From: Welwitschia mirabilis
Taxonomy: Eukaryota; Gnetophyta; Gnetopsida; Welwitschiales
Length of the DNA stretch: 64,000 nucleotides
Assembly (NCBI GenBank): GCA_051453625.1
Contig: JBOZIK010000001.1
Coordinates: forward strand, 12,177,383-12,241,382
Reading direction: 5' to 3'
Shown here: piece by piece, positions 1 to 11,204 of the stretch
Position numbering within the stretch: position 1 is the first letter of the stretch
Layout: each line of letters starts with the position of its first letter
The notes under the pieces: generated by a model
What the model was told of the DNA's origin: nothing
The model's database searches: none
What the model saw: only the letters and a program-made list of their open reading frames with translations
Program-made: the position numbers and the translations under genes

Positions 1-590
1 ACTAAATGAGGTAATTAAAAAAGACCACTCTCCTTTATCTTTTCTTGTTTAGATTCTTGATAGGATTCAAGGCCATGTTTTTTACTAATTTTTTGATCGT
101 TATAGCAGTTACAACCAGGTTTGCGCTGCTAGTAAGGACCAAGTCAAAATAACTTTTACTTTTTCTTTTGGTACTTTCACCTTTAGATACATGCCTTTTA
201 GACTTTGTAATGCTCCCAATACTTTTCAGTGTGCTATGATGGGTATCCTTTTTTATATGCTTGAGGACTCCATTGAGATTTTTATGGATGACTTCTCTAC
301 TTATGCTGAAACTTTTAAACAAATCTTAGATTATTTAGAGAAAGTCTTAGACCTTTGCATTTCTAGTGGCCTCCACTTGAGTTGGAAAAAGAGTTTATTT
401 CTTATAGAAAGTGGCATTTTTTTAGGTCACCATATCTCTCAAGAGGGGATTAGGATGGATGCTTCTAAAGTTGATATTATTCAAAACCTAAGTCTTCCTA
501 TAAATGTTAAGTAGATCTAATTTTTTTAGTCATTATGGTTTTTACTGTCAGTTCATTTATGATTATGCTACTATTTGTAAACCCCTTTAC
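1..590 (+). pseudogene. Ty3/gypsy reverse transcriptase relic (element 1)
   Basis: This is the reverse transcriptase part of a plant Ty3/gypsy pol gene, which would copy element RNA into cDNA in virus-like particles. The frame is already open at base 1, so the N-terminus lies outside the window. The palm motif MPFRLCNAPNTFQ starts at 191 and the catalytic box reads FMDDF at 281-295. It is followed by the ILDYLEKVLDLC helix and the FLGHHIS segment (about 420-440). FMDD rather than YVDD, with this spacing, fits the Athila/Tat branch (family knowledge). A stop near 512 and a frameshift at about 505-515 break the frame before the connection domain (SLLEKEAKFEWN, about 590-625). It is not functional. 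The RT assignment is firm; the exact lineage is inferred. Confidence 0.85.
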
Positions 591-1120
591 TCGTTACTAG
601 AGAAAGAAGCCAAATTTGAATGGAATGAATCTTGGCAACTTGCTTTTGATAGGCTTAAATGTAAACGGTCTTATGTTCCTATAATAATGAGACCCAATTG
701 GGAAATTGATTTTGAGCTTATGTGTGATGTAAGTAACTTTGTTGTGGATAGGGTTCGTTTTTAGAAATGTGAGAATGATTTTAAAGTTATATCTTATTAT
801 AGCAAATCTTTATCAAGAGCTCAAATGAACTATACCACTAAGAGAAAGAGATGCTAGCTATTATCATTTGCCTTGATTCTCTTAGATATTATCTTTTGGG
901 CTTTCATACCAATGTTTTCACTGGATATGCTGCCATTAATTACCTTATGACCAAGAAATATTCTAGTACCTATTTGATTAGATGGATCCTTTTTATGCTA
1001 GAGTTTAACTTAACCATTATAGATAAAACAAGGAAGCATAGCTATGTTGTCGATCACTTATCTCAACTTTATTCTCCTCCAAATAATACTATTATTGATG
1101 AATCTTTTTATGATAAGCAG
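591..1120 (+). pseudogene. Ty3/gypsy RNase H relic (element 1)
   Basis: The RNase H domain directly follows the RT and would degrade the RNA strand of the RNA:DNA hybrid. Visible landmarks are FELMCDVSNF (about 712-742), which holds the first catalytic aspartate, then a stop and frame change near 764-850. After that come the LAIIICLDSLRYYLLGF helix (about 853-903) and IRWILFMLEFNLTI (about 978-1020). The usual closing motif of the domain, VVDHLSQL, lies at about 1045-1070. The frame is interrupted at least twice. Order and spacing after the RT are normal for Ty3/gypsy pol. Confidence 0.8.
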
Positions 1121-1209
1121 CTTTTCACTATTTCTTCTTCTTATTCTCCTCCATGGTATGCTGACATTATAAACTATCTTGTGACCATGAAAACACTACA
1201 ACATTTGAT

Positions 1210-2375
1210 CTATAACCAATGCAAATCTTTTCTCCATAGGATAGGTGACTATTAGTGAATCGAGCCACACTTGTATCATAGGTGTAAAGGCCAAATCATG
1301 AGAAAATGTATGCCTAAGTGAAGATACTTGAGATCTTTCATCTTTGTTACAATGGCATTTGTGAAGGACATTTTAGTGGACATAAAACTATGATGAAAAT
1401 CCTCCATTTTGGTTTTTATTGACCTTCTTTTTTTCATGATTCTTTTGATTTTTTTAGAAGGTGTAATCCTCGTCAGCATTATAGTAGTCTTGTTCATTCA
1501 TAGAAATGCCCCTTAGACCTATTCTTGAGTGTGAGTATTTTGATTGTTAGGATATCAATTTCATAAGTCCTATTCATCCATCTTTCTTTGATAAAAATTA
1601 CATTTTACTGGCTGTGAATTATGTGACTAAATGAATTAAAGCCATACCTACTTCTTTGAATGATGTCCAAACTATCTGTAATTTTTGAAGAAATCACTTT
1701 TAGAGATTTGGTTTTTCTAGAGTTATTATTAGTGATCAGGGTACTCATTTCATTAATTAAATTTTTAAAAAACTTCTTTGATCCATTGGTATAGAACATA
1801 GAGTAGCTTGTGCTTATCATCCTTAAACTAATGGACAGGCTGAAAATGCTAATAGAGAAATAAAGAAAATGTTACAAAAAATTATCTCTGTTACTAAAAA
1901 TTCTTGGGCTTTTAAACTTAATGATGTACTTTGGGCTTATTATATTATTTGGTGTTACTCTCTTTGGTTTTCACCTTATGAACTTATATACGGTAAAGTT
2001 TTTGTATTACCGGTTGATGTGTGTTATAATTCTTATCATGCATCTCATTAACTTAATCTTGTGGACTTTGATGAAAGCATTAAATATATATTATCCTAAT
2101 TAGATCATCTTGATGGAAAAAGAACTCGTGCCATACATCATCAATTAATCCATAAAGTGGAAGCAAAGTTCAAATATGATAAACAGATTTTTCATAAAAA
2201 TTTTAAACCCAGACAACTTATCTTATTATATAACACTAGAGTTCCTCTTTTGAATAATAATTTGACCTCTAAATGGTTAGATTCATATCTTGTAGAGAAA
2301 GTGCATCTTAATGGCTCAGTTAAAATTTTAGACTTAGAGACTAAAGAATTCAAAAGATTAATGGGTAATGGTTGA
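1210..2375 (+). pseudogene. Ty3/gypsy integrase relic (element 1)
   Basis: The integrase would insert element cDNA into the chromosome. The N-terminal HHCC zinc-binding region is visible as GHFSGHK (about 1357-1383). The core contains ILLAVNYVTK (about 1605-1632), the second catalytic aspartate in RVIISDQGTHF (about 1718-1749) and the catalytic glutamate in TNGQAENANREI (about 1827-1862). The first aspartate position appears as N. The C-terminal part runs through the FSPYELIYGK segment and KYDKQIF (about 2172) to a stop at 2373-2375. Many stops replace Gln or Trp codons, for example TAA in the HP-Q-TNGQ motif near 1823, consistent with C-to-T decay. From 2035 onward this segment is repeated after the gap at 4479. 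Confidence 0.82.
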
Positions 2376-4478
2376 AATTATATGAGGGATTTTTAGTTGC
2401 AACTATGAACATGGTAGAAGTACTTGTTTTGGAGGTTATCCTTGGTGAGGAGGACTTCCTCCCTATCATTATCTGAGTTCTTTCTTAGCCTACTCCTTTA
2501 GTTAAATATTATAATATTACTTGATCATCTTTCAAATTTAGCTTGTGTATTACTTTATGTAGTTTCATGATTAGTTTTATATATGGGCATTTATAGGTGG
2601 TAATATTAGATTCACCCAATCTTGAGATATTTCCATGTCTATGGACTTCATTTGAAGGAAGATGCCTTACTTTCTTGTGTTTTTTCAGTGTTGTTAAAAT
2701 CTTGGATTTTTTAGAAGTATTCTTTTCTGTCTTTTATCTCACTTATTCACCTTCATCTTTTTGGAGTGTGTAATCATGTAGGACTCTTTTTAAAAAAAAA
2801 GAGAGAGAGAGAGAAATATTGACGATGAGCTATTATATTATGCTTTAAAAGAAAAATACATGGTCACCATGATGTTCTACTACACTAGGATAAATATTTC
2901 TGAAAGGAATCTTTGGTAGTATTGGTAGCTATGGGAACTTCACTGGGGGGTTAGTTGGTCATGGTTCACAAGTTCTTACTCCTCTAACAATGGTTGCACT
3001 GCCCTCATCATAAAAAAAGAACTAAACTTTGAGGTTAGGGATGGTATTCTTGGTATCATCAGAGGCATTGCTTATTTCTTATACATTTAATATTTCCACT
3101 TAGTCATTTCACTTTGGGAATTTAGGTGATTTTGTAGGGTGAGAGCAAGTGAGTTTATTTCTAAGTAACTTTTTGACTTTAACATCTATTATTCTATATA
3201 CTTAAATCCTTGACTATTACCATAACCACTACCTTTTCAAGTTAACTTTATGCATTTAATACATTTTATCATGCGTATATACTCAAGTAATATTATGATG
3301 TTTTCCTTGGATGTTTGCTAGATTATTACTTAGGATAGGTAAATAATCTTCTCCTTGTTCCTTGTATCCATTTTCACTCTATTTTTCTTCGGTTTTTGAG
3401 TTTAGGGTGTCAAAGTCATTTTTACATTTTCTTATTCTTTCATAAGACCTTAATTATTTAGTAGTTTTCTTATTATTTGATCATGTTAAATCATTTTTTT
3501 TCTACAGAGCACTTAAAAGAACATATTTTCATTTTCTGATTCTTTATGAGTTCCCTTGTAGCTTATGGAGTTCTAAGTTTACCATGCTTTTATTTTCTAT
3601 TCAGGCACATTCATGTGGTTTTTCTTATAGGTTTCAACCTAAATAGTCTGTTTTCTTTAGTTATAGTTTCTTTTCTTTCATGTGTGTTTGTCCCTTTTCC
3701 TTTGGATTTCCTAGTTTTCTTGGTTTTCTATGTGATTCTTTGTCTTTCTGTCTTTAGAACTGCTACCTAAATGATCATATCTGAGCCTAAATTTTTTGCT
3801 TTATCTTTTTTTCTGAAAATATTTTTGATGCCCTATCATTCATCTACTCATCTAGATGATACTAGTAAACAATAATCTTATTTTTTTTGAGAGTCATCCT
3901 AAGGTTGTCATCAGGATGACAGGACCAGACAATAGTGTGATAAAACCATGTCCCAAATCTGTTTTTCTCATTTTCATTATTTTCTTGTTGTTTTTGTTCA
4001 TTTCTTTGAGAGATGACAACCCTCTAGCTAGAACCAGCATATTAGAACTTGTTTTGCTCAGTTTCATTGCTTGATGCATGAGTTTTCATCATATTTGCAA
4101 AAATGAGGTATGTTTCTCTCTCCTTCTATTTTTCATTTTTTCTCCCTTTTTTAGCCCTTCAACATGCAGTTTTCACATATATCATTTAATTTTTTATGCT
4201 CTTCATTTTGGGAGGATTTGAATTTCACCACATATTTTTTGAGTTATGATCATTTTTGTGTATTATAAGGTATTTTTAGGATTTCACTTTTCACACTTGT
4301 TTTCTCATAAATCGTAGGTCAAAACATAGTAGTCCTTTAGGCAAAATTGATCAATTCAACATGTTCTATGAGTTTGCTAGATTAGATTTTTCATTTGAGT
4401 GCTTCAAATTTTTACTTCATGTGGGGCCCACTAAAAATTTAGTTTTCACACTTTTCATGTTTTTCTCCATTTTTCTCT
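2035..4478 (+). repeat. 2.4-kb direct repeat, copy 1 (integrase end plus downstream spacer)
   Basis: This block starts in the integrase C-terminus and runs into the noncoding region behind pol. It aligns along its whole length with 4579-7051. Matching landmarks include the purine run at 2788-2815, the stretch around the GGATGAC motif near 3915, and the terminal CTCCATTTTTCTC just before the gap. I judge about 14% divergence over a 205-base sample. Apart from the integrase end I see no convincing coding sequence; short open frames at 3546-3770 and 3856-4079 are not kept in the partner copy. Confidence 0.8.
2788..2815. repeat. A-rich/(GA)n low-complexity run
   Basis: A run of A residues is followed by six GA units. 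The homologous place in copy 2 (about 5348-5376) holds an interrupted A/GA-rich run, so the tract is unstable between copies. Confidence 0.8.
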
Positions 4479-4578
4479 NNNNNNNNNNNNNNNNNNNNNN
4501 NNNNNNNNNNNNNNNNNNNNNNNNNNNNNNNNNNNNNNNNNNNNNNNNNNNNNNNNNNNNNNNNNNNNNNNNNNNNNN
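4479..4578. other. Assembly gap, 100 N
   Basis: Exactly 100 N, a placeholder size. The left contig ends in sequence matching about 7051 and the right contig begins in sequence matching 2035, so the gap sits between two copies of the same 2.4-kb block. Confidence 0.95.
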
Positions 4579-7051
4579 TATCATGCATCTTATCAACTTA
4601 ATCTTGTAGATTTTCATGAAAAACTTAAATATAAATTAGTCTAATTAGATCATCTTGATGAAAAAAAACTCATGCCATAATCATCAATTAATCCATAAAG
4701 CCCAAATAAAATTCAAACATGATAAAAAGATTTTTCATAAAATGTTTAAACCTAGTTAAATTTTCTTATTATATAACACTAGGATTCATCTTTCGAATAA
4801 TAAGTTGATCTTTAAATGGTTAGATTCTTATCTTGTATACAAAGTGCATTTTAATATCTCATTTGAAATTTTAGACTTAGATACCAGAGAGATTTAGAAA
4901 GTTAACAAGTAATAATTGAAATTATATGAAGAATCTTTAGATGCAACCATGAACATGGTAGAAGAACTTGTTTCGAAGGCTCCTCTTAATGAGAAGGACT
5001 TTCTTTCTATCATTGTTTGTGTTCTTTCTTAGCCTACTCTTTTATTTGATATTATGATGTTACTTGATCATCTTTCAAACTTGACTTACATATTAATTCA
5101 TAAAGTTTTATGACTAGTTTTATGCTTGGGCATTTATAGGTAGTAAGATTAGATTCACCCAATCTTGAGACATTTCCATGTTTATGGACTTCATTTAAAG
5201 GAAGATGCCTTAGTTTCTTATGTTTTTTTTCAATGGTGTTAAAGTCTTGAGTTATTTGAAAGTGTTTTTTTGTTGTCTTTTATCTCACTTATTTACCTTC
5301 ATTTTTTTCGTTTTTTTAAGTGTATGATCATGTGGGAATTTTATTGAGAAAAAAAATAAAAAACAGAGAGAAAGAAATAAATAATGACCGTAAGCTACTA
5401 TATTATGCTTCAAAGAAGAATACATGGTTATCATGATGTTCTACTACACCAAGGTACATAATTCTTTAAGGGATCTTTAGCAGTATTAGTAGCTGTGGAA
5501 ACTCCACTAGGGGGTTAGTTGACCATGCTTTATGGGTTCCTACTCCTCTGATAGTGGTTGCACTCCCCTCCTCATGGGAATAGAAATAAACTTTAAGATT
5601 AGGGATCAGTGGAATTCCTAGTATCACTAGAGGTATTTCTTATTTTCTAGACGCTTAGTATTCCCACTTGATTATTTTACTTTTGAATATTTGGGTGAGT
5701 TTGTGGGGTGAGAACAGATGAGTTAATTTCTAAGTAACTTTTAATTTTGACATTTATTATTCTATGCACTTGAATCTTTGACTATCATCATAATAACTAC
5801 CTTTTTGAGTGCATTTTATGAAGTGCATACATGTTATCATGCCTTACTTAGGTGATGTTATGATGTTTTCCTTGGGAGTTTACTAGGTTAATACTTAGGA
5901 TAGTTAACTAATCTTTTTATTGTTCTTTGTATCCATTTTCATTTTGTCTTTCTTGAGTTTTTGAGTTTAGTATTTTAAAGTTATTTTTATATTTTCTTAT
6001 TCTTTCATCAGATCTTAATCATTTAGTAGTTTCCTTGATATTTAATCATGTTAAATCATTTTTCCAAAAAACTTTTAAAAACTTTAAAAGAACATCTTTT
6101 CATTTCATAGTTTTTATAAGTTCCCTTATAGGTTATCGAGTTCTAAGTTCACCATGATTTTATTTTTTTATTCTATACATTCATGTAGTTTTTCTTGCAA
6201 GTTTTAAACTAGATAGTCAATTTTCTTTAGGCATAGTTTTTCCTTTCTTGTGTGTTGTCCTTTTTTCCTTTAGTTTTCTTAGTTTTTTGTTTGATTTCTA
6301 TCTTTTTATCTTTTTCTTTTCAGAACTGTCTTAATGATCATATCTAAGACTAACTTTTCTACTAATCTTTTTCTTTTAAAAATATTTTTCATGCCTTGTC
6401 ATCCACACTGTTATCTAGACAACACTGGGTAAATGACGGTTTGATTTTTTGTGAGACTCATCCTAGGGCTATCATCCGAATGACATGACCAGATAATAGT
6501 GTGATAAAAACTATGATCCAAACTCTTTTTTCTCAATTTCTCTTGTTTTCTCATCATTTTCCTTTATTCTTTTGAGAGACAATAACTCCTATGGCTAGTA
6601 CCAGCATTTCAAGACTTTTCCCACTCAGTTTCATTGTTAGATTCGTGAGTTTTCATTAGATTTGCAAAAATGAGTAATGTTTTCCTCTCCTCCTATTTTT
6701 CATTATTTTCTTCCATTTTTTAGCCTTTCAACACATAGTTTTCATGTTCATCATTTAGTCTTTTATACTCTTTATTTTGGGACTTATGGATTTGAATTTT
6801 ACTGTGTATTTTTTGAGTTATAAGAATTTTTGCATATTATGAGGTATTTTTAAATTTTCATCTTTTGCACTTATTGTCTTGCAAATCATAGATCAAAATG
6901 TAGTGATCCTTTAGGCAAATTGATTAGTTTAACATGTTTTACGATTTTGCTAGATTATATTTTGTACTTCATCACTTTGAATTTTCACTTCATATGGGGC
7001 ACACTAAAAATAGCATTTTCACACTTTTCATGTTTTTCTCCATTTTTCTCT
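4579..7051 (+). repeat. 2.4-kb direct repeat, copy 2
   Basis: This is the partner of 2035-4478. It begins with the integrase C-terminal segment, now more decayed, and continues through the same spacer. Unlike copy 1 it carries on past the shared end into 7052-7210 and then the downstream ORF. Substitutions are scattered rather than clustered, which suggests paralogous copies more than allelic noise. Confidence 0.8.
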
Positions 7052-7212
7052 CATGTTTAGGCAATTAGAGATACATTGCATATTTTAGGAATGATCAGGA
7101 CATAATTTCAATATTTTTGGTAATTTTTTATCGATTTTAGGGGTCATTATTATGCATTCATATGACATTTTTAACTTGTCTATCTATTTTTACATGACAA
7201 CTTTTGTGTTTT
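7052..7212 (+). other. Spacer between repeat copy 2 and downstream ORF
   Basis: AT-rich sequence with no recognisable protein or RNA. It leads into the coding-like frame that starts near 7213. No clear start codon or splice signal can be chosen. Confidence 0.5.
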
Positions 7213-7508
7213 TGATTGAGTAGGATCCATACTCATAGAGCTAGATAGGCCAAGGCTAAGGCAAAGGCTATAGAGTAGGAGGCAAGCCCTTTGGTAGATT
7301 GAAATATTAAGCATGCAAAACCCATGCATCTATCACCTTGACACGATTGATCTTTGAGCATTCAGACTGCTAGCATCCATGTTGAGTGATATTTCAAAGA
7401 TTTCATGAGTTATATAAAGCTTGAGATAGATCATAGATTAACATATTTACAACTTTATTGGATCACAGATCTGTATGAATCTTATTATGTATTAGGGATG
7501 AGAGAATT

Positions 7509-7608
7509 NNNNNNNNNNNNNNNNNNNNNNNNNNNNNNNNNNNNNNNNNNNNNNNNNNNNNNNNNNNNNNNNNNNNNNNNNNNNNNNNNNNNNNNNNNNN
7601 NNNNNNNN
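7509..7608. other. Assembly gap, 100 N, with duplicated flanks
   Basis: The 98 bases before the gap (7411-7508) reappear after it (7609-7706) with three differences. The two contig ends probably overlap, and the gap is likely not real sequence. Confidence 0.9.
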
Positions 7609-7758
7609 TATATAAAGCTTGAGATAGATCATAGATTAACATATTTACAACTTTATTAGATCACAGATCTACATGAATCTTATTATGTATTAGGGATGAG
7701 AGAATTTTATGATACTATGCACATAGAAAGGTGACCTAATGTTCATGGTCAGCTTCAA

Positions 7759-8777
7759 GACATGATCGTCGCCTTCATATGAGACCATGAGATATCCATA
7801 CTTTCATCCCATATTACATTTATCATATATCTTGGAGGGCTTGAAAGTATGCACATTCATTTAGCTAGTGGGACAAAGGAGTATTGAGCTTAAGGCACTA
7901 TTTTAGATATACCATCTGGTTCGACTATAAATTGACAAGGGGTAAATATTACCCAGCTGACCCTCGCTTACAGAGTATTACATAGGAGACTGATTCATAA
8001 CATTAGACCATCATTCCATGATATTCACGTTATAGTGGCATAACTTTAGATCTGGCAGCTTTTCGATAGGGGAGCAGATGGACTTACTGACTTTTATTTG
8101 GAGGAGACTCAAATCCATGATAGAGGCACAACACCTATAGACACTTGGTTATCCATGCCTCCTCTTAGCTCTTTTTAGATGGTTTAGGATACCAAAGTCC
8201 ATGGGTGATTAGTGCATTTCACGCATTTAGACATCTGCTTACTATCTACAGGATATGGATATACAGGTTCTAGGAGAGGGAAAGAGACCTCAGGCATAGA
8301 GACCTATGATTGAAGCTTCTCTAGAATAGATTCAAGCTCTCCTAGTAGAGACCACTGAGATCATCAGAGGTTTCATGGATAGAGGTATCCAGGAACTTGA
8401 TCAGAGGATTCAGATTTTTAAGTAGACAGTTGAGTAGCAAATCCTATCCATTGAAAGAAGAGTATAGCACATGAAGAACCAGATGATGGACATGCCCTAG
8501 TGCATTATCTCCATTCAGCAGAGTGTGATTGTAAATATTCCTGAGAAAGTTCATCTTCATGATAATAAGACAGTTAGATCCATCATTAAATCTTTAGACA
8601 TCTGTCTTCCCACAAATCCTGAGCATCCTTCTTCTTTTGGCCCTGCTCCTAAGCCAACTGCCAAGTCATGGTTCATCATGCATAGATGAGGGAAGTGATT
8701 TTGCATTTATTTTGTATCTCCCCCTCTATACTTTTTATACCAAAAAAATCTCTTTTGATATTATATAGACATATCAT
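7759..8777 (+). repeat. 1-kb tandem duplication, unit 1
   Basis: The unit starts with GACATGATCGTCGCC and ends just before the same start word at 8778. It covers the second half of the extra ORF, including the coiled coil and the stop at 8687-8689. Unit 2 follows head to tail with no spacer. Confidence 0.85.
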
Positions 8778-9797
8778 GACATGATCATTGCCTTCATACG
8801 AGATCACTAGATAGTCATACTTCTATCCCACATTATAGTTATTATAGATCTTGAAGGGCTTGGAAGTATGCACATTCATTCAGCTAGTGGGATAGAGGAG
8901 CTTCGAGCCTATGGCATCATTTTAGACTTACCAGCTGACCTGATTATAAATCAATGAGGGGTAAATGTTACCTAGCTAAACCTCATTTTTAGAGTATTAT
9001 ATAGAGGGCTGATTCATAACATTAGTCCATCATTCCATGATAGTAATGCCATGGTGATGCACCTTTAGATTCTAGTAGCTTTTCAATAGGGGGAGCAGAT
9101 GAACTTACTAACTTTTATTTGGAAAAGATTCAAATCCATGATAGAGGAACAACACCTATAGACACTTAGTTATCCATGCCTTCTCTTAGCTCTTTTTAAA
9201 TGGTTTAGGATACTAGAGCCCATGGGTAACCAAATCATTTCACACATTCAGACATCTGCTCACTATCTACAAGACATGAATATACAAGTTCTAGAAGAGG
9301 CAGAGAGATATCAGGTACAGAGACCTACAGTTGGAGATTCTCTAGAGAAGATTCAGGCTCTCCTGTTGATACCACTAGGACCATTAGAGGTTTCATGGAC
9401 AAAGATATCTAGGCATTTGATCTAAGGATCCAGACTTTTGAGTAGACAATTAAGCAGCAGATCCTATCCACTGAGAGAAGAGTATAGCATATGGAGGACT
9501 AGATGATGGACATGCACCAACGTGTTATCTCCATTCAATGGAGTATGACTGTAGATATTTCTGAGGTAGTTTTTGTTCAGGGTGATGAGATAGTTATATC
9601 TATTATTACATCTCTAGACGTTCATCTCCTTGTAGATCCTGAGTATCCTCCTTCTTCTTCCCTTGCTCTTGAGCTGTTGTCAAGTTATAGTTCATCATGT
9701 GTAGACAAGGGAAGTTATTTTTCATTGTATTTTGTATCTCCCTCTTTATAATTTTTGTACTAAAAAACTCTCTTTTGATCTTATATAGACATATCAT
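8778..9797 (+). repeat. 1-kb tandem duplication, unit 2
   Basis: Head-to-tail copy of 7759-8777 (1020 versus 1019 bases). It keeps the same coding frame in places, for example LGSMHIHSASGIEELRAYG (about 8860-8915), where unit 1 has two stops. The C-terminal stop of unit 1 is changed here, so the frame runs on toward the gap. Confidence 0.85.
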
Positions 9798-9806
9798 TTT
9801 TCTAGC

Positions 9807-10571
9807 NNNNNNNNNNNNNNNNNNNNNNNNNNNNNNNNNNNNNNNNNNNNNNNNNNNNNNNNNNNNNNNNNNNNNNNNNNNNNNNNNNNNNNNNNNNNNN
9901 NNNNNNNNNNNNNNNNNNNNNNNNNNNNNNNNNNNNNNNNNNNNNNNNNNNNNNNNNNNNNNNNNNNNNNNNNNNNNNNNNNNNNNNNNNNNNNNNNNNN
10001 NNNNNNNNNNNNNNNNNNNNNNNNNNNNNNNNNNNNNNNNNNNNNNNNNNNNNNNNNNNNNNNNNNNNNNNNNNNNNNNNNNNNNNNNNNNNNNNNNNNN
10101 NNNNNNNNNNNNNNNNNNNNNNNNNNNNNNNNNNNNNNNNNNNNNNNNNNNNNNNNNNNNNNNNNNNNNNNNNNNNNNNNNNNNNNNNNNNNNNNNNNNN
10201 NNNNNNNNNNNNNNNNNNNNNNNNNNNNNNNNNNNNNNNNNNNNNNNNNNNNNNNNNNNNNNNNNNNNNNNNNNNNNNNNNNNNNNNNNNNNNNNNNNNN
10301 NNNNNNNNNNNNNNNNNNNNNNNNNNNNNNNNNNNNNNNNNNNNNNNNNNNNNNNNNNNNNNNNNNNNNNNNNNNNNNNNNNNNNNNNNNNNNNNNNNNN
10401 NNNNNNNNNNNNNNNNNNNNNNNNNNNNNNNNNNNNNNNNNNNNNNNNNNNNNNNNNNNNNNNNNNNNNNNNNNNNNNNNNNNNNNNNNNNNNNNNNNNN
10501 NNNNNNNNNNNNNNNNNNNNNNNNNNNNNNNNNNNNNNNNNNNNNNNNNNNNNNNNNNNNNNNNNNNNNNN
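9807..10571. other. Assembly gap, 765 N, with duplicated flanks
   Basis: The 198 bases before the gap (9609-9806) are repeated after it (10572-10769) with only two differences, both transitions. Either the contigs overlap, or a third unit of the 1-kb tandem repeat lies in the gap; 765 N is a size estimate rather than a default. Confidence 0.9.
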
Positions 10572-11190
10572 CATCTCTAGACGTTCATCTCCTTGTAGAT
10601 CCTGAGTATCCTCCTTCTTCTTCCCTTGCTCTTGAGCTGTTGTCAAGTTATAATTCATCATGTGTAGACAAGGGAAGTTATTTTTCATTGTATTTTGTAT
10701 CTCCCTCTTTATAATTTTTGTATTAAAAAACTCTCTTTTGATCTTATATAGACATATCATTTTTCTAGCATGGTGCATTCATTTTCTTTGATTTTACATG
10801 ATTATTTTTTTATTCTTATGATAAGGATTTATTTGTACTTGGGCAAATTTTTCTATTCTTAACTGTTTATTTTAGTGAAGGGATATTTATTATTTTTAGC
10901 TGATTNNNNNNNNNNAAAAATAAAATTCTATCATAGGTTCTATATTTCAAAATTTTTTGAGCTTGTCATCTCCTCCATTATTCGAATGACAACCCAGACG
11001 ACTAACTGCTGAGCTTATGGTAGGTGTTTTGTTTAGTTTTCTAATTTCTCAAGAAAATTCAATTTGTATCTCTATAATTTCTATAGATATTTATGAGATA
11101 ATTTTCTTAGGTATATTAGTTGTTTTATTATCTAATAATTTAGCTTACAAATATGGTTTACCACCTACTTTTATCAGGGACTGATAAGGC
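10572..11190 (+). other. 3' untranslated region of element 1
   Basis: After the repeated flank (10572-10769) lies noncoding AT-rich sequence interrupted by 10 N (10906-10915). It contains a GTCATC...CGAATGAC motif near 10968-10992, related to motifs near 3910 and 6475. It ends at the polypurine tract. Confidence 0.5.
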
Positions 11191-11204
11191 TAAGTGGGGG
11201 GCTA
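11191..11204 (+). promoter_or_regulatory. Polypurine tract, plus-strand primer site
   Basis: TAAGTGGGGGGCTA immediately precedes the LTR start TGTTGCG. A G-run of this kind right before a 3' LTR is the usual primer for second-strand synthesis in plant Ty3/gypsy elements. It fixes the orientation of element 1 as plus. Confidence 0.75.

Larger units (their letters stand above)
7213..9806 (+). pseudogene. Extra ORF downstream of pol: plant-transposon-protein-like domain plus coiled coil (element 1)
   Basis: A decayed coding region occupies the stretch between pol and the 3' LTR. One frame reads through a basic stretch (ARxAKAKAKA, about 7240-7270) to YYVLGMREFYDTM (about 7482-7508, continued after the gap). 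EFY at this point resembles the EFYxNL signature of the 'putative plant transposon protein' domain found in extra ORFs of plant Ty3/gypsy elements (family knowledge; no search was run). Further on are RVLHRRLIHNI (about 7970-8002) and a C-terminal heptad-like region (TVEQQILSIERRV type, about 8428-8470) ending with a Pro-rich tail and a stop at 8687-8689. The second half is tandemly duplicated. Stops are mostly TAG/TGA at expected Gln, Trp or Arg codons. Function unknown; alternatives are an env-position or gag-like ORF. Confidence 0.5.

Noticed and set aside
9606-10778. Long minus-strand frame across the 765-N gap
   Set aside because: More than half is N, and its two ends are the same duplicated flank; it is antisense to the extra ORF.
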